DNA of 64,000 nucleotides from Apostichopus japonicus (taxonomy: Eukaryota > Echinodermata > Holothuroidea > Aspidochirotida > Stichopodidae): the NCBI RefSeq assembly GCF_037975245.1, contig NC_092576.1, positions 31,288,611-31,352,610 of the forward strand, given 5' to 3'. Numbering within the stretch: position 1 is the first letter of the stretch; each line of letters opens with the position of its first letter. The notes under the pieces are model-generated. The model saw only the letters and a program-made list of their open reading frames with translations. It did not search any database and was not told the origin of the DNA. A program made the translations under genes and the position numbers. Shown here in pieces: positions 10,464 through 23,997 of the stretch.

Positions 10464-11461
10464 ACGTTCAAAAGTCAACTAGAGAATTTGACGACTCCAA
10501 AGGTCAAAACATTTTCGATAGGATTCTTGGTACCCCTAATGAGGATGAAGTCCTAGTTAATGATAATCTGTGTCCCTGTTTAGTCGACACAGGTTCACAA
10601 ATTACGACAGTCTCCCAGTATTTTCATGAGACGTACTTGAAGAATGTTCCGATATACCCACTTGATGATATTCTGCACATTGAAGGGGCAGGTGGTCAGA
10701 AAGTGCCTTATCTAGGTTATTTGGAAATTCAAATAAGTTTTCCAGCCTTCGGAAAGAAAGTGTATGACGTAGTAGCACTACTTGTACCAGATACCACATA
10801 CAACAGTAAAGTGCCTATCACTGTAGGAACTAACTTAATAACTGAATGTAGGAAGGATTGTAAAGTTTGGTATGGAGTACATTGTATGCAACGCGCCAAT
10901 TTGTCTACTGCTTGGCGCTTAGCATTTACAAGCCTTTGTGACAAGGACAGGATTGCAAAAAGAAATGAAATACTTGGAGTAGTAAGGGCTAAAATCAAGC
11001 ATCCTGTCACAATATTACCTAATGAGTCGGTGGTTGTAAGGGGTGAAGTAAGAGTAAGAGAAAAGGGGGCCTATCATGTAATTATTGAGGGACCTAATCA
11101 CCCTCTTCCCACAGGCTTAAGTGTTAATTCAGCCTTTATGCATCTTGAACAAAGGACAAGGTCAAAGATCCCGATTTCGATTCATAATTCGTCTGATGTA
11201 CCCATTACATTAGAACCAAAGAGTATAATTGCAGATCTCCACATGGCTAGGCCGTCAGTTTACTCCATGAACACCATTGGGAGTGTAATTAACAATAGTG
11301 GGGATTCACCAATAAATGATAGGTACAATGAAATTTGGGAGAAACTAAATATAGACAAATCTCCAGCCACTCCAACCCAGATAAAAGAGTTGAAAGACTT
11401 ACTAGAGAGTCATATTCAGGCTTTTGCCCTTCACAAAAATGAGTTGGGACATACCAATGTA
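10424..11461 (+). CDS. pol: Pro-Pol segment 1: aspartic protease and linker to RT (interrupted)
   Basis: Reached from gag by -1 slippage; no ATG is needed. The protease active site DTGS is at 10586-10597 in the context CLVDTGSQITTVS. The rest is the protease C-terminal part and the linker that precedes RT in gypsy elements. The frame stops at codon boundary 11461, where the TA-target element at 11462-21013 is inserted. The same frame resumes at 21016 once the insert and one TA copy are disregarded. The protease should mature Gag and Pol. The gene is broken in this copy. Confidence 0.88.
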
Positions 11462-14400
11462 CAGTACTGTGATCGCTTAACGATCGTACAATTTCGAAGA
11501 AACGATATTCTGCGATTTTTTACGATTTTATTCGACGTTATTCGAAATTATGCGATTTTGCGCGATTTAAAAAATCGTTGCAAAATTCGGACGAAAATTT
11601 TTGTACGAAATTCGCACAATTATTCACGGTTTTTGCGGTCAGTTTTACAACGTACAAAATCGCACAAAATCGTGGAATAGGCCTTTTAGAATTACAACAG
11701 TCGTTTTTTGATATTACGTGTGTTCAAAGTATACAACACAACTTTCATCTATGGTTCAAAGCACTTAGTTACGAGACTCAATGTCATACATTCAATATGC
11801 ACAGTCTACAGTACCGCTCACGTATAACTGGACATGTTGTACGCGCACATGATCGTGTAAAGACGTATATAAACAAGTACAATCGCGATTTTAACTCGTT
11901 GACAAATAAATTGTAGACACCTCGTATAATCCATGTTCGAGTGTCTACGCATGAAATGCTATTGTGCTTAATGAATAGGATTGAAGTCGCCGAAAGAATT
12001 TGAAAACCTAGAAGAAAAAATAAAGTGTTACTAAGCGTTTCTTGTGTCAATTTTTTTACATAATTTACCGTTGGCTCCAACTGAATGAAAAAGAAAAAAT
12101 TTCCACCCAGCCACTGAAAAAAAAAAAAAAAATCCACCCAACAACTTTGAGTTTGAAAAAGGGCCGGTTAAAAACAAAACATGTTTCTCGTCCGCGCAAT
12201 GGGCCTCCTTTTTCCTGATTCCCGAGTTTCTATTCGGATTACAAGAAATCTAAACTATCCTTAAAAATTATTTTGTAAAGGTTGCCACATATTCCAAACT
12301 AGTATTAGCGCATGAAAAGAAGAAAAATGGCCGCCCGTTTTTTTCAGATCTCAGTACGAAAAACATGTATTTTATTTGGATAATAGAACAATTTTCGTTA
12401 ATGTGGTTAAGTTAATATTTTCCTACCCTACAGTACTGATTTCGCTTAACTCCCGTTAAAATTCGTTAAAAGGAAAATAACCGAATTTCCACGTTTTTTC
12501 ATCGAAATTCCCCGATTATTATCGAAATTCCCCGAATTTTAACGATTGGTTATTTCAGTCATTTCCTTCGTGGAATTTTCAACGATACGTTGAAATTCTT
12601 TTTTAAACGAAATAGAAGGTCAGTGTGTGGTTACACGAAACGTCGGAAAACGAGCAATTTCGTTTATTAGACTTTGGAACAGTCGTTTGAAGGCAGGAAT
12701 TTTCTCAAGAGCATTCCTGTACTTGCATGAGTAGTGACACTCAAAGAAACATGTAGTGAAACTGACGGGGGACGTTTTCTAACTGTGAACCCCAAACACA
12801 GTGACATAAGTCTTAACTTCGCCAGGCCGTAAGAGAGATTGCAGCCAAAGCTATGTACCACGAGGCACCCTTGCAGATAAATTAGAGTGCTGTTTAACCA
12901 TTTAAATAACAATGAATGGACATATAAACTTGGTTTACTTGCAGATTACGAAAAATAGTTATTTTTTAGAGATGTAAATTTGGTTTTTTATTTGAGTTGG
13001 AGTATGAAACTTTGTTTCTGAGCGAAAACATGTAACTTGAAGCAAAATAAAGATGCCCCGCCCATTCTGCGAGGACGCTTCCATTTTTCAAAAAGGCGTT
13101 TTCTCTTTTTATTTTTTCTATTTTGTTTACTTTTAAACATGAACATTATTTTAAAATATGTAAAGAACTTAGTAATGTACTGCAAACTATCTATAAAAAC
13201 AGAAAAACGATGTTTTAGGCATGAATAATGTGTTTAATATAACTAAAGTAGTAGGCCAATAGTCATGAGCTCATGATAGTGTCGTTAATTCGTTTTCTCA
13301 GTTTATATTTGCGACATATCACCCGTGTACATCGATCAATGGCATGGTGAAATCCCGTGTGAAAATATGTTGACCCCAAAAGACGCAAATGGTCGTTCTA
13401 GAAAGTACCGTCATAACATTAACAACACAAGGCCAGTTTGCTCTCTCAGGTCCGCACGTGTACAGCCATTTTTTCACACATGATATTATGCTGTGCATGC
13501 ATTGCGGGCGCGATTGCGGCAAACATAAAAGAAAATGAATGAAAATGAAAAACTTACGATATTTTTCACAAATATTGATGCTTAGATAAGTGCTTCCTCA
13601 CAATCAACGAGCCGCCCTAAAATTCGCTCCGCTTACGGAAAAACTTCTATATATATAACAAATGGAAAAACTCGAGTTTTTACACACATAATTCCCACTG
13701 ACATTGGTCACAGAACATAAGTAGGTCATTGACATTCGAACTTGGCAACTTGCCCAAGTTCATCGTACCATGGGAACGACACAACACATTGAACATGATG
13801 TTATATTCTCCCGCCATCTGGACGCCGAGTGTAATATGCAAATTATGAATGGTACTGCGCAGTGTGGTTAAATCTTAACCTATTGCGACACAAATTTTGG
13901 GAAGCTGTTGTTTGAAGTAACTTTTGTATCAAATGTAAGGTACTGTATCATGTATGTGACACAAGAGAAAGAAAATGAAATCGGAGGCTGCTCAAACCAG
14001 TTTCAGCTTGATTTTTACAACCCATCGCACAACACGTGCGTGCGTAATTTGTTTTCTTAACATGACTTTTAATGAGTAAGTAGGAAAGGTGTTTAAGTTT
14101 GCTAATTTAGGCGAGTTTTTGTTTAAAATCTTGTGATTGATAGACAAATATATTGTTTTCTTTCTTCAAAAGTTACGACGTTGCCGAAGGCCGAGTTATA
14201 TAAATTCAGTGATCTGAACTTCTGAAGACCACTAATACTGATTATGTGTGTTAGGCAATTATTATTACACGAAAGGTTCGCAATATTATTGGGCCTAATT
14301 AGTAATTAACATACATTGATCGTTGTCTTGCTGCCTGAATTGCTACCTGCTGGAAAAGAAAACCTTAATTATTGTACTCATAACGTCCTATTTTCATTAA

Positions 14401-17400
14401 AAGTCCAGTAACGGTGCGTCGAAAAAGCCGCGATCGGGAAACGGCGTTTAAACGTTTAACCGACCGGCAGGCGATACGGTTAGCGAAATATCTGATAGGT
14501 CACACCCTTATTTAAACATACACAACAAAACGCCCTTATTCAATGAAAATATACTGAAAACCATATCGCAGAAACACAAAATCGCTTATAACTCGAAAAC
14601 GGAAGGAGACATCGACTTTTGTCGGCTGTATAGGGATTTCCTAAACCGAATTTTGATGCGCTCTATCCACCTGTGTCATTTATGAGCTTCTCTGACATAA
14701 GCTGCAGTACGTAATTCCTCTATACCAGTTCCGCGAAATTTATTTACGCAGTAAACATCGTTCATTATGTTTTCTTTCACAGCGAATATTCAAAGTTGTG
14801 CTCCACACGCTTCACAGATATTGTTCTATGTCGTTCATTTTGAATTCTACTTTAAAATTACATTTTCGAACGATGCATTGCATGCCTTATCAAGCATTCC
14901 TGATTAGTAAAACTAAGGAAGGATATTCAAATATATATTATTTTCATTTGATATGATTTTATGAGTTGTTCCACTTGAAAAACGATGATAAAACCGAATA
15001 ACAAAACATTTACTTCTCATGTGACGCATGCCGGGAGACTCATAAAAACTCCCCCTACTCATTAAAATAAACTTATACATGCCGTCAGGCCGGTTGAAAG
15101 CCGTCAGGCCAGTTGAAAGCCCTCCCCAGTAATGTTTGATCAGCTCTTCCCAATATACAATACTCAAATAAGCAATGAAAATATATTCATTTTCCACAGA
15201 AATCTACCCAACGTGGGCCCCAAGTCACTGCTTTATTTTCTTAGTAGTCATGGAAACAATTGTTTGCAACTCTCTTGCTGTCCAGGTGTTTTCAAGTTTT
15301 ATTAATAGCACGACTTTTGATTGGTTCATTCAACTTTCTATCCCTGCTGGATTGTTCTACTTATATATATATGAATGAATATTTGGTTTTCAATTAACTA
15401 AGTAACAGATAACATCCATTCCATTACGAACAGTAGGGGTAAAATAATGTTTGCTTCTAGAGGCAGCCTGCCATGAAGGTTCTGCAGTGCTAAACCCCCC
15501 ACGAAGATAAATACTATGCTAATTAACATAAGGTAGGCGTGAATTTGACAAAGCCAAGTTTATGATTGGACTAAGCCTTTCAAAATAGTTTGGTGGTGGG
15601 GATATCCAGGGTAGGGAATGCACATGTAAGCAGCATACTATAGGTGGCCCAGACCCAGGCTGCGACCTTAATTACCAGGGCAGTCCATCTGCTTTCGCGG
15701 GCAACTTACAGTAACGGGTTAGGGGGAAAATAACAGTTTTTTTTTTTTTTTTTTTTTTTTTTGCGTGCATTGAAGTCGGGGAGATTTTTTGGACGGAATG
15801 CGCTCTCAGAAAAGTTTGAAAGTGAGTGCGGTTCTGTAGTAAACGGTACTGTAGTACGTCAAGTAACACAGGAATTAATTGGAAATAAAGATTTCTTTGA
15901 TATCCAGCTACGACTGTTTCATTGTTGATATTTTTTTCTTGTTTTTCTGACACTGCCTTCCTTGGTGAGTTAACTTAAACTTATCCTAGTTTAATACTAG
16001 CCTATAACTTAAGAGTCATAGAATGTGCTTGTTACGATCGACCAAGACTAGTTTTTATTATCCTAGCCAAATCATTTTTCAAACACCTAGTACAGAACTT
16101 ACTCCGTCTTATATACAATCAAACTATTGCAACGTTTGTAATATTCCTCGGCAACTTCTGGTAGAGTCTGAAAACGGCTGTAGTTACACTAAGGATTCAA
16201 CGCAAGTCACAACCTTGATATGTCTAGAATTGCCTTTGCGGTTTTTGATCGCGATAACTTTCGTGGAAATTTCGTTGAAACTTTGTTGACAACCGTGCCC
16301 GCAGTAGTCTAAATCTTGTCAACGAAATTAACCGATTTTCAACTTTTTTTATCGATTTTTAACTTTTGTTATCGATCGTTGATTTTTTTTCAACGGGAGT
16401 TAAGCGAAATCAGTACTGTAGCTATATGTCGATTTTATAAAACCTTCATGAAAACAGACTTTTGTGAAAATGGATTTTGAAGCTGTCAAAAATTAACAAA
16501 TGCTTACCGTTAAGTACTGACGTCAAACAATACATTTCGTATATATTCCGATAAAGATCCACAAAGGATAACAATGCTAAGTAGAGCTTACTAAAGAGAG
16601 ATAGAAACTGCATGTACATGGTCATTTTAAGTATCCAAGTACTATACAAAGAGATTGAGTTCACCGAATCACCCCTTACCACCTGAGGAAAACCGTCTTC
16701 TATAAAATATAGTACCGTACAGTACTTAACATTTGATACAAAAGTTACTTCTACAACAGTATGTGTCCCAATAAGTTTTAACCGCACAGGAAAGTACCAT
16801 TAATAATTTGCATGTTACACTAAAAGTTACACTGGGCGTCAAGATGGCGGGAAAATGTTACATCGTGTTCAATGTATTGAGTCGTTCCCACGGTGCAATG
16901 AACTTGGGCAAGTTGCCAAGTTCGAATGTCGATGACCTACTTATCTTCCGTGACCAATGTCAATGGGAATTATGTGTGTAAAATCTCGGGTTTTCCACGT
17001 GTTATATATATACATATATAGAAGTTTTACGTAAGCGGAGCGAATTTCGGGCGGCTCCTTATTGTGAGGAAGCACTTATCTAAGCATCAATATTTGTGAA
17101 AAGTATCGAACGTTTTTTCTTCAGAAAATATTTTTGACTAGTAATTGGAAACTCAATGTATTAAGAAGTACTGGGTCTAAACATTATCATTGCATTTTGG
17201 GGTAAGCCAGATCTTCAAGTGCAAATCATGATTGTTTTTTCATTTAAGATTATCGTAGTTTTCTTGCGAGGTGTTTAGGCGTAACTTTCAATGTAGGCTT
17301 TTTGATCATATAGCCTACCCTGTATGTCATTCTGTGTAAACTCGTTATCGAATGAGTTACGGTATTGTCTTAGTGGAGAAACATTCAGACTGTCTCTGAA

Positions 17401-20400
17401 TATGTTCGTCATTTTTTTTTAGGGGGGGGGAGGGGGGTGGCACAACAATTCTTGTGTGGGTAGGGGCCCGTTCCCCGTGCCATCCCGTTTTACAGTGCCG
17501 TAATTTAATAACGTCGTACGTGGTCTCATTTCGTGAACAAGAATTTTTTACTATTTTGGTAAACAATGTCCCAAAGACTCCCAGGGTCCCTATAACCACC
17601 TGTTAGCTCATCCTGCTGCAGTGATTGGATATTAAGTACGCGCGTTCCTCGCTTTTCCTCAGGTAGGCCTACCTCTGTAGGCATTCTGGGGAAAACAACA
17701 TTCTAGACGTCAGTAGTATATATTTGCTAGTCATAGCAAGATCCATGCAAGGAAGACCGTGCTGTAATGTGTACAGGGCTAGCGCTGTTGACTATACTTA
17801 TCGGCGTAGTAGGTAGTTTTAGTCGCAAGGTCGTTTTATTTTGGGGACGGGTGAAGGGAAGTGATGGTCACTCTGTTGAGGCGATTGGTAGTTGGCAAAT
17901 ATCGGTAACGTATGAGAAAATATCGGTGTGAAGATGGGAATAAGGATAGTGGAATTCCAAGCCCGAGCTTGATCAAGCCCCTCGTGAGAGGTGGGGTTAT
18001 AACAGCTAAGCCCGGGTAAACGTTGACTTATGTAAATAAACTATTGCCTTTGGGTGTAAAAGATACGATGGATATTATCAGTTTTGGTTTCCGCCGCTTG
18101 TTTATTTCTGTATCGACATAAACTTTGTCTATTTTCATGCTGGTTGTGCATGTGTATAATGGACCAATGCAGCGAGAATGAAGGAATTACGTAAGGCATT
18201 GCTGAGTAGTACACAGTGTATAGCTGTCCGTGTATATCCGCATACATACAGTATAAAGTTTGAGTTGCTTTCTTGAAGACGTCCAGATAACCGGAAAGGA
18301 CATTATTATTATTATTATTATTATCGATATTTTCCTGTACAATATGTCGCAGAAGTTGACAGAGTAGAGTATGTGGTCGGAAAATGAAGTATTCGCATTG
18401 CTTGGCATTTGGTGCGACGAAAATAATATGTCGAAAACGCTCCAGACATCTGTATGTATGGGAAAGAAAAGCGTTTGGCATACACACCATGCAATACTAG
18501 CAAAATACACTGCAGTGGAATTTCTTGTTGGCAACTTGCCAAGAAAAGTTTTTACATCTATGTCTAGTCCAATGGTACAGTACAATGGTACGGACATCGA
18601 GCCCAGCCCAACCATTGTGTTAGGGGTCAAATATTTCTTTTGGGTAGAGTGGGCGAACAAATTTTTTTCCAGAGTTGTTGGAACATTGTACGCACACAAA
18701 GTCGGCATATCTGCTAGATATAATTGATATGATTATATTTAGGTTTTATCCATTCATTTTTTTTTTCATTTTGGAAACTATGAAAGATTTTTTTTTTACT
18801 TAACCCCCGCGAAAAGTCGTACCACTCAAAATATTGCGCTTCAGATACAAACAATGATTTCCCTGCCCAGTGCATTGACTTTTTCAAAGGTGGGAAACGT
18901 TGGCCGCATCGGGAAAGCCCCGGTAGAAAATAGCGTGTGTGTGCGCTGCTTGGATGATATATGCACCCGCGAAAATCTCACTGCATAGCTGTCGATCGCT
19001 CGTATTCTCTATTGCAGTAACCTGGTTCGGATGTTTTCCAAGGTTGCCGCTATGCCCGTGGGAACGGGGTATTTGTGCATGAGTCATGAGTGACCTTTTT
19101 CAGTCGGTAATTGTGATCAACACAACAGACAGCCATTCCGTATCAACTCGAGAACTGCTTACAGCCATAGAGGTTGTTGCGGGGGGGGGGGGGGGGGATC
19201 AACCTAGGCCCCGCGCCCATAACTCGTTATGGTTTAGACTTTAAAAAAATGCAATGTTTCAACTAAACAAAAGGCTGCGTCTTTCTGTAACAAAGCAACT
19301 GTCAATCACCCCCAACAAACATTGCATATGTTGGCCGTCCGTCCAGGGTATTTTAACTGTGCACCTGTTGTTAGCCAGCTACATCTGATACAAGGCTAAG
19401 GAATTCCGCCTTTTGGTGTAATATGCAAATGATGTCTGGTGCAGTACTGTACTGTCTGGCGACACACATGTAAACAATCTGTGTAGAGCTAGCTGTTATT
19501 AAATAACTTTTGTGTCAATGCACTGTGAGCCTATATGGAACATTTCAAGACGTTTTTTTTTTTTCTGAGGTGGACGGGAAGGGGGATTGTTTGGGTGTTC
19601 TAAATCTTTTGTATCCTCCTAAATATAATAGATTGTATTTTCAACATCTAAAACGTTAATGTACATGTAGTTTCTAATTTTCATCAGTAAGGCTTACTGA
19701 GTGAGAATTCTAAATTTGCCAGTTTTACCATCATCGTATTTTGTACGCACTTCCGTTTATCCTCCGTCACGGATCTTTATTGGAATATATACGAAATGTG
19801 TTGTTTGAACATCATCTGCATTTTACGGTAAGCATTTTAATAATCGTTGAGCTTCAAAATCCATCATTTGAAACACGATTTCTTGTGCTTGAAATACAAA
19901 TCCAACAAAGGGCTAGGCTATTGGCGAAATTAAACTGTCAAATGTTTGAACCTAAGCACTGTAGCGACAGGTGTTATAGACCAAGCAAAATACATGTTGA
20001 TCTCGTTCAATACTTTACAGAAAAAAAGGACGACAAAAACCTACACAAAAAAGCGGATGCAGACGAGGAACATGTTTTCCACCTAGCACTGCATCAAACG
20101 CCCTTTATAAGTTTATCATTTCTTCAAAATCTTCCCAACAGTTTAAAAATAATTTAAGCTGAATTTTTCCTTCATGGACCACAACCTTTATGTTAGAAAA
20201 GGGGAATAAAGACCATTGAATAGTTTCCTTATTAAAACATTATATGGGAAAACACTGTACCATCGTCCTCTTTCCTTCTAGATGTATATCATTAACAGTT
20301 ATCACAGCATCATGCGCTAAGTACGATGTAGGAAATGGCTGTTTCAAACATCTCACTAATTCTTTCGGCCACTTTAATCTCCATTCATCGAGCACACAAA

Positions 20401-21013
20401 AATAGCATTTCCTTTTATCAACGAGTTAATGCTCTGTTGTACTTGTTTAAATACGCTTTTATACGATCCTTATACGGGAGCGGTACTGTAAATGTTTGCA
20501 TGCTGACTGGATGAATTGACTGTTTTTAACTTCGATTTTTATTTTTACCGGTAAATTACTTTCATGCCCGTTTTTGAAGTGAATTGATTCACACATGAAA
20601 ATACATTTTTAAAGAAGCATCGGTGGGAAAAACAAATTCCGTGTTTTTCGTTTTTCAAGATTTCATGAATTCCGCATTTTACCGCGATATTCCGCGAACG
20701 CGGAAAACCACTGGCCCTCGACCAGTGAGCGCCTATATGCTTTTCATTTCATTGATTCTTTTTCGACATCTTTATTGGAACGGCTCCGAAAATTCTAATC
20801 TTTCACCTCGCCCGTTCACAGTTAATTCACTGCTTCATTAAGCACACATTCCTGTGGTCAAATGTACGATTTTTACATGCGTAGAATTGTGCGAAATTTC
20901 GTTGAAAGTTTCGTGTACGAACTTGTGCGAAATTGTGTGATATTACGCGATATTATTCGAAATTCTGCGATCGTTGAAAATTTTTGTACGATAGTTAAGC
21001 GATCACAGTACTG
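11462..21013. mobile_element. large TA-target TIR element, copy A, nested in pol
   Basis: The tips are CAGTACTGTGATCGCTTAAC in inverted orientation, pairing over about 29 bp with one mismatch, and TA is duplicated at 11460-11461 and 21014-21015. TA targets with CAGT tips are typical of the IS630-Tc1-mariner superfamily. Without the inner insertion at 12431-16418 it is about 5.56 kb and nearly identical to copy C (50258-55745). No transposase was recognised. Subterminal zones are packed with CGATTTT, TTCGAA and GCGATATT words. Internal arms near 16440-16850 and 19400-19830 are imperfect inverted copies. A run of 17 G lies at 19181-19197. Confidence 0.92.
12431..16418. mobile_element. TA-target TIR element B, nested inside copy A
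   Basis: Its ends carry CAGTACTGATTTCGCTTAAC and CTCCCGTT as an inverted repeat of about 27 bp, with TA at 12429-12430 and 16419-16420. Copy C keeps the empty site (CCCTAGCTATATG near 51214). The tips share CAGTACTG and CGCTTAAC with the outer element, so B is a sister family. Its interior at 13540-14000 matches, inverted, 16730-17115 of the outer element. At 3988 bp it has no recognised transposase. It includes a T-run near 15739-15762. Confidence 0.92.
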
Positions 21014-21015
21014 TA

Positions 21016-21960
21016 GTAAAGCATGAAATTCCATTAAAGGACGATAAACCATTCAAAGACAGATATAGGCGCATACCCCCAAACCAGTATGATGAAGTAA
21101 GGAAATGTTTACAGGATATGTTAGAATCTGGGGCGATTAGAGAATCACATAGTCCCTATGCCTCACCTATAGTTGTTGTAAAGAAAAAGGATGGCTCAAT
21201 TAGGCTTTGCATTGATTATAGGAAACTGAATCAAGATACAGTTAAAGATTCATATTCCTTGCCACGTATTGAAGAATCATTAGATGCTTTGAAGGGGGCT
21301 AAGTGGTTCAGTTCATTAGATCTTCAATCAGGTTACTGGCAGATTGAGGTGGCAGAGAAAGATATACCAAAAACTGCTTTCACAACACCAATGGGGTTTT
21401 ACGAATGCAATCGTATGCCTTTCGGTTTGACAAATGCACCTGCAACATTCCAAAGGCTCATGGAGCATTGTGTGGGTGACATGAACTATAAGTTTTGTCT
21501 TGTTTATCTGGATGATGTTATCATTTTCTCACAGACATTTGAAGAACACCTAGAACGGTTATCAGCTGTTTTGAAACGCTTGACTGATTTTGGCCTGAAA
21601 CTTAAGCCATCGAAGTGCAACCTCCTTCAAAATAGTGTCACTTATTTGGGGCATGTAGTTTCCGAACATGGAGTAGAGACTGATCCTGAAAAAATCCAGG
21701 CAGTCAAATCGTGGCCTGTGCCACAGAATGTCAAACAATTGAGGTCATTCTTAGGTTTCACTGGGTATTATCGTAGGTTTGTAGAGGGGTACGCCAATAT
21801 TGCAGCCCCACTCCATGGGCTCACTGGTAACAGACCAAAACAGCAAAAAGGAAAGCGTATGCACACTACAAAAGAACCAGAATGGCAATGGGGTGTGGAA
21901 CACCAAGAAGCATTTGAGAAACTAGTAGAGAAACTAACAAGACCCCCAATTTTAGGATAT
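21016..21960 (+). CDS. pol: Pol segment 2: reverse transcriptase (interrupted)
   Basis: The frame continues from 11461. RT motifs in order: SPYASPIVVVKKKDGSIRLC, DYRKLN, WFSSLDLQSGYWQI, FTTPMGFYECNRMPFGL, and the catalytic YLDD near 21508. TYLGHVVSEHG and LRSFLGFTGYYRRFV follow, leading to the RNase H border. This is a typical Ty3/gypsy RT with no internal stop. The frame is cut at 21960 by the 5.9-kb element at 21961-27873. The open frame that continues to 22023 is read-through into that transposon, not gypsy protein. RT copies the element RNA into DNA. Confidence 0.93.
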
Positions 21961-23575
21961 GGGCCATTCCACACTAATGGGGTACTAATTTGTGACATAG
22001 TGGGTGAAAATTTAAAGTCATAGGGAAAGCATGAAACTTGGTTTGAGTAATGACCTAGAGTGTATAGCAACTGTATATACCCTCAATGAGATAAGTTTTT
22101 GATAAGGTTGGCAATGACAGCCAAGCAAAGTATAATATATGGCGTGTATTACGTACATAACAAGGACAGATATCTGAGCATAAACAGGCCACAAACAACA
22201 ATTATACATGAGTTTTAACAGTTTTTGTTTATTGCAAACTTTGTAATTATAACAATTAACAAAGACAAAATGGATCCAAGGGTGAAAAACTGGAAAAAAT
22301 ATGAATCTTTGATAATACAACGAGAGGGCATTTCAACATTCCCTATGCACAGAACAAATTTTAGTGCCACAATTACCTTTTTTCCATGAGTATTTGTTAC
22401 AATATATCTCACATCTTAATGAAAACCACTGCTAGAAGCTATAGTGCAGAAAATGATATGGACTTGCATAAAGGTAGGATGTATGGTTACCATGTTCAGG
22501 GTCTTACGTACGTAACAAGGACAGAATATTTTTCAATCTCCACATTAATTTGTCATCAGAAATACTATGGATTACAAATTATTATTTTCAATTGAATGTA
22601 CATCTGGGCACTCATTTGTAGCTGTTTCTTTGCTGCTGTACTTTGGAATTATCATGAAATTGTGATGATATATCATATCCTGTGGGAAACAACAACTTAT
22701 CCAGAGTGGTCTGTTTAAGATTGTAAATGTCAGACTTTAATTAAAGAAAAATTAAATAGTTGAATGAATAGTTGTAGGCTTGCATGTGATTAATTGCATA
22801 TATCTAGCAAAGTTAAAAAGATACTACTAATACTGACACCTCTAGTGTAGGTCATTGAATGCATTGTTGAACTGAAAATTGAATAGTTAACAATTGAATA
22901 TTTATAAAATTCAATAATTTCAAAATTGCATATGAATAGTGAAAATCCTAAAATTTCATATAATGGAAGGATTGTTAAGCTGTAGACTTGAATACAGTAT
23001 GTCAGAAATTTTAAAAGAGTAAACTTGCATACCATTGGAAAGATATCAAATTACAAGAGGGTATTAGATACCAACAATATTAGCACCAATGCAACACTAA
23101 AATGTACCAATATGTACACTAATATCATGTTTGAAACATGGACAGACGAAAAACCGTAAATTGTTTTTACTTTTTTATCAAACTGGCTAATGATTAAATG
23201 TTTACTTTTCAAACTTTCTGAAATGTATCAGATGAAGTGGGATAGCCTCACATGTCATGGAATGAAATAAACATAAATTTGAAGATGTTTTCAGAAAAAA
23301 TGCTAAAAAGAAAGCACACACTATCACAAGCATATCTGACTGTTTCTTTTTTGCTCTTTCCTATATAGTCAAGCATGCAGTATATTGAAGACAAGCAATC
23401 AAGCAAGAACCTAAAACATCTAAGATTCCTGCAGAATAGATGCTGTCAACTAAAACTGTACACAGTACAATTAGCTAGATGGAAAGCAAGAGTGTTCTTG
23501 TTAAAACTTTGAAATATATACAAAATATGCATTTGTGATTAGCATGGGAATGGACAAAGACTATGCTTTACCACT

Positions 23576-23997
23576 TTACAGCTCAGCTTGTGTTATTGCT
23601 TTCATTTCAGCATATGCTTTCTCCACATTTTCAATTTCTTGCACAGAAAATGGTCCACTGCCCACCAATGTAAGGGGTCCATCGATAACGAATTTGCCTA
23701 AAACCTCAGAATCTGACCTTATAGGCCAATCATACATCTTAGATGCACTGCGAACTCTATGGAGAAACTTAAACAGATATTCCTCCCCATCTTTCTCAAG
23801 CAATCGTCCAATATAGAATTCCTTGTCATAGAAGACAGCATAATACTCTTCAAGGCGAATTTCAATCCCTCTTTGCTGTGGTTTTAGTAATGCCTCATGC
23901 TTGTTCTCTGGTAGGCAGACATCACAGAAGAGATCTTTTAAGACCTTTTCATTCAACACATCCAAGTGTGTCTGGACAACTTCAGATTCATCATAAT
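23576..23997 (-). pseudogene. transposase-like protein, C-terminal exon
   Basis: On the - strand the exon follows an acceptor ending TTACAG (complement of 23998-24003) and runs to a stop near 23576. The protein has EYYAVFYDKEFYIGRLL, FLHRVRSASKMYDWP and DGPLTLVGSGPFSVQEIE. I recognise this pattern from the C-terminal part of uncharacterised transposon proteins of cnidarians and echinoderms that also carry DGC-QYK and HGK-CDG motifs. It may be a DNA- or chromatin-reading tail; that is inference. The intron upstream spans about 23998-24390. Confidence 0.6.

Noticed and set aside
18041-18708. Overlapping - strand frames of 149-173 residues with an Asn run
   Set aside because: The Asn run is a TTA/ATT microsatellite, the frames overlap each other, and copy C breaks one of them.
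19741-20157. 138-residue frame in copy A, also in copy C at 54521-54904
   Set aside because: Conserved only because the copies are nearly identical. It starts at a non-ATG codon, has no known motif, and part of it overlaps an inverted non-coding arm of the element.
21961-22023. C-terminal residues of the RT frame after 21960
   Set aside because: This is read-through into the inserted transposon; the true frame resumes at 27878.
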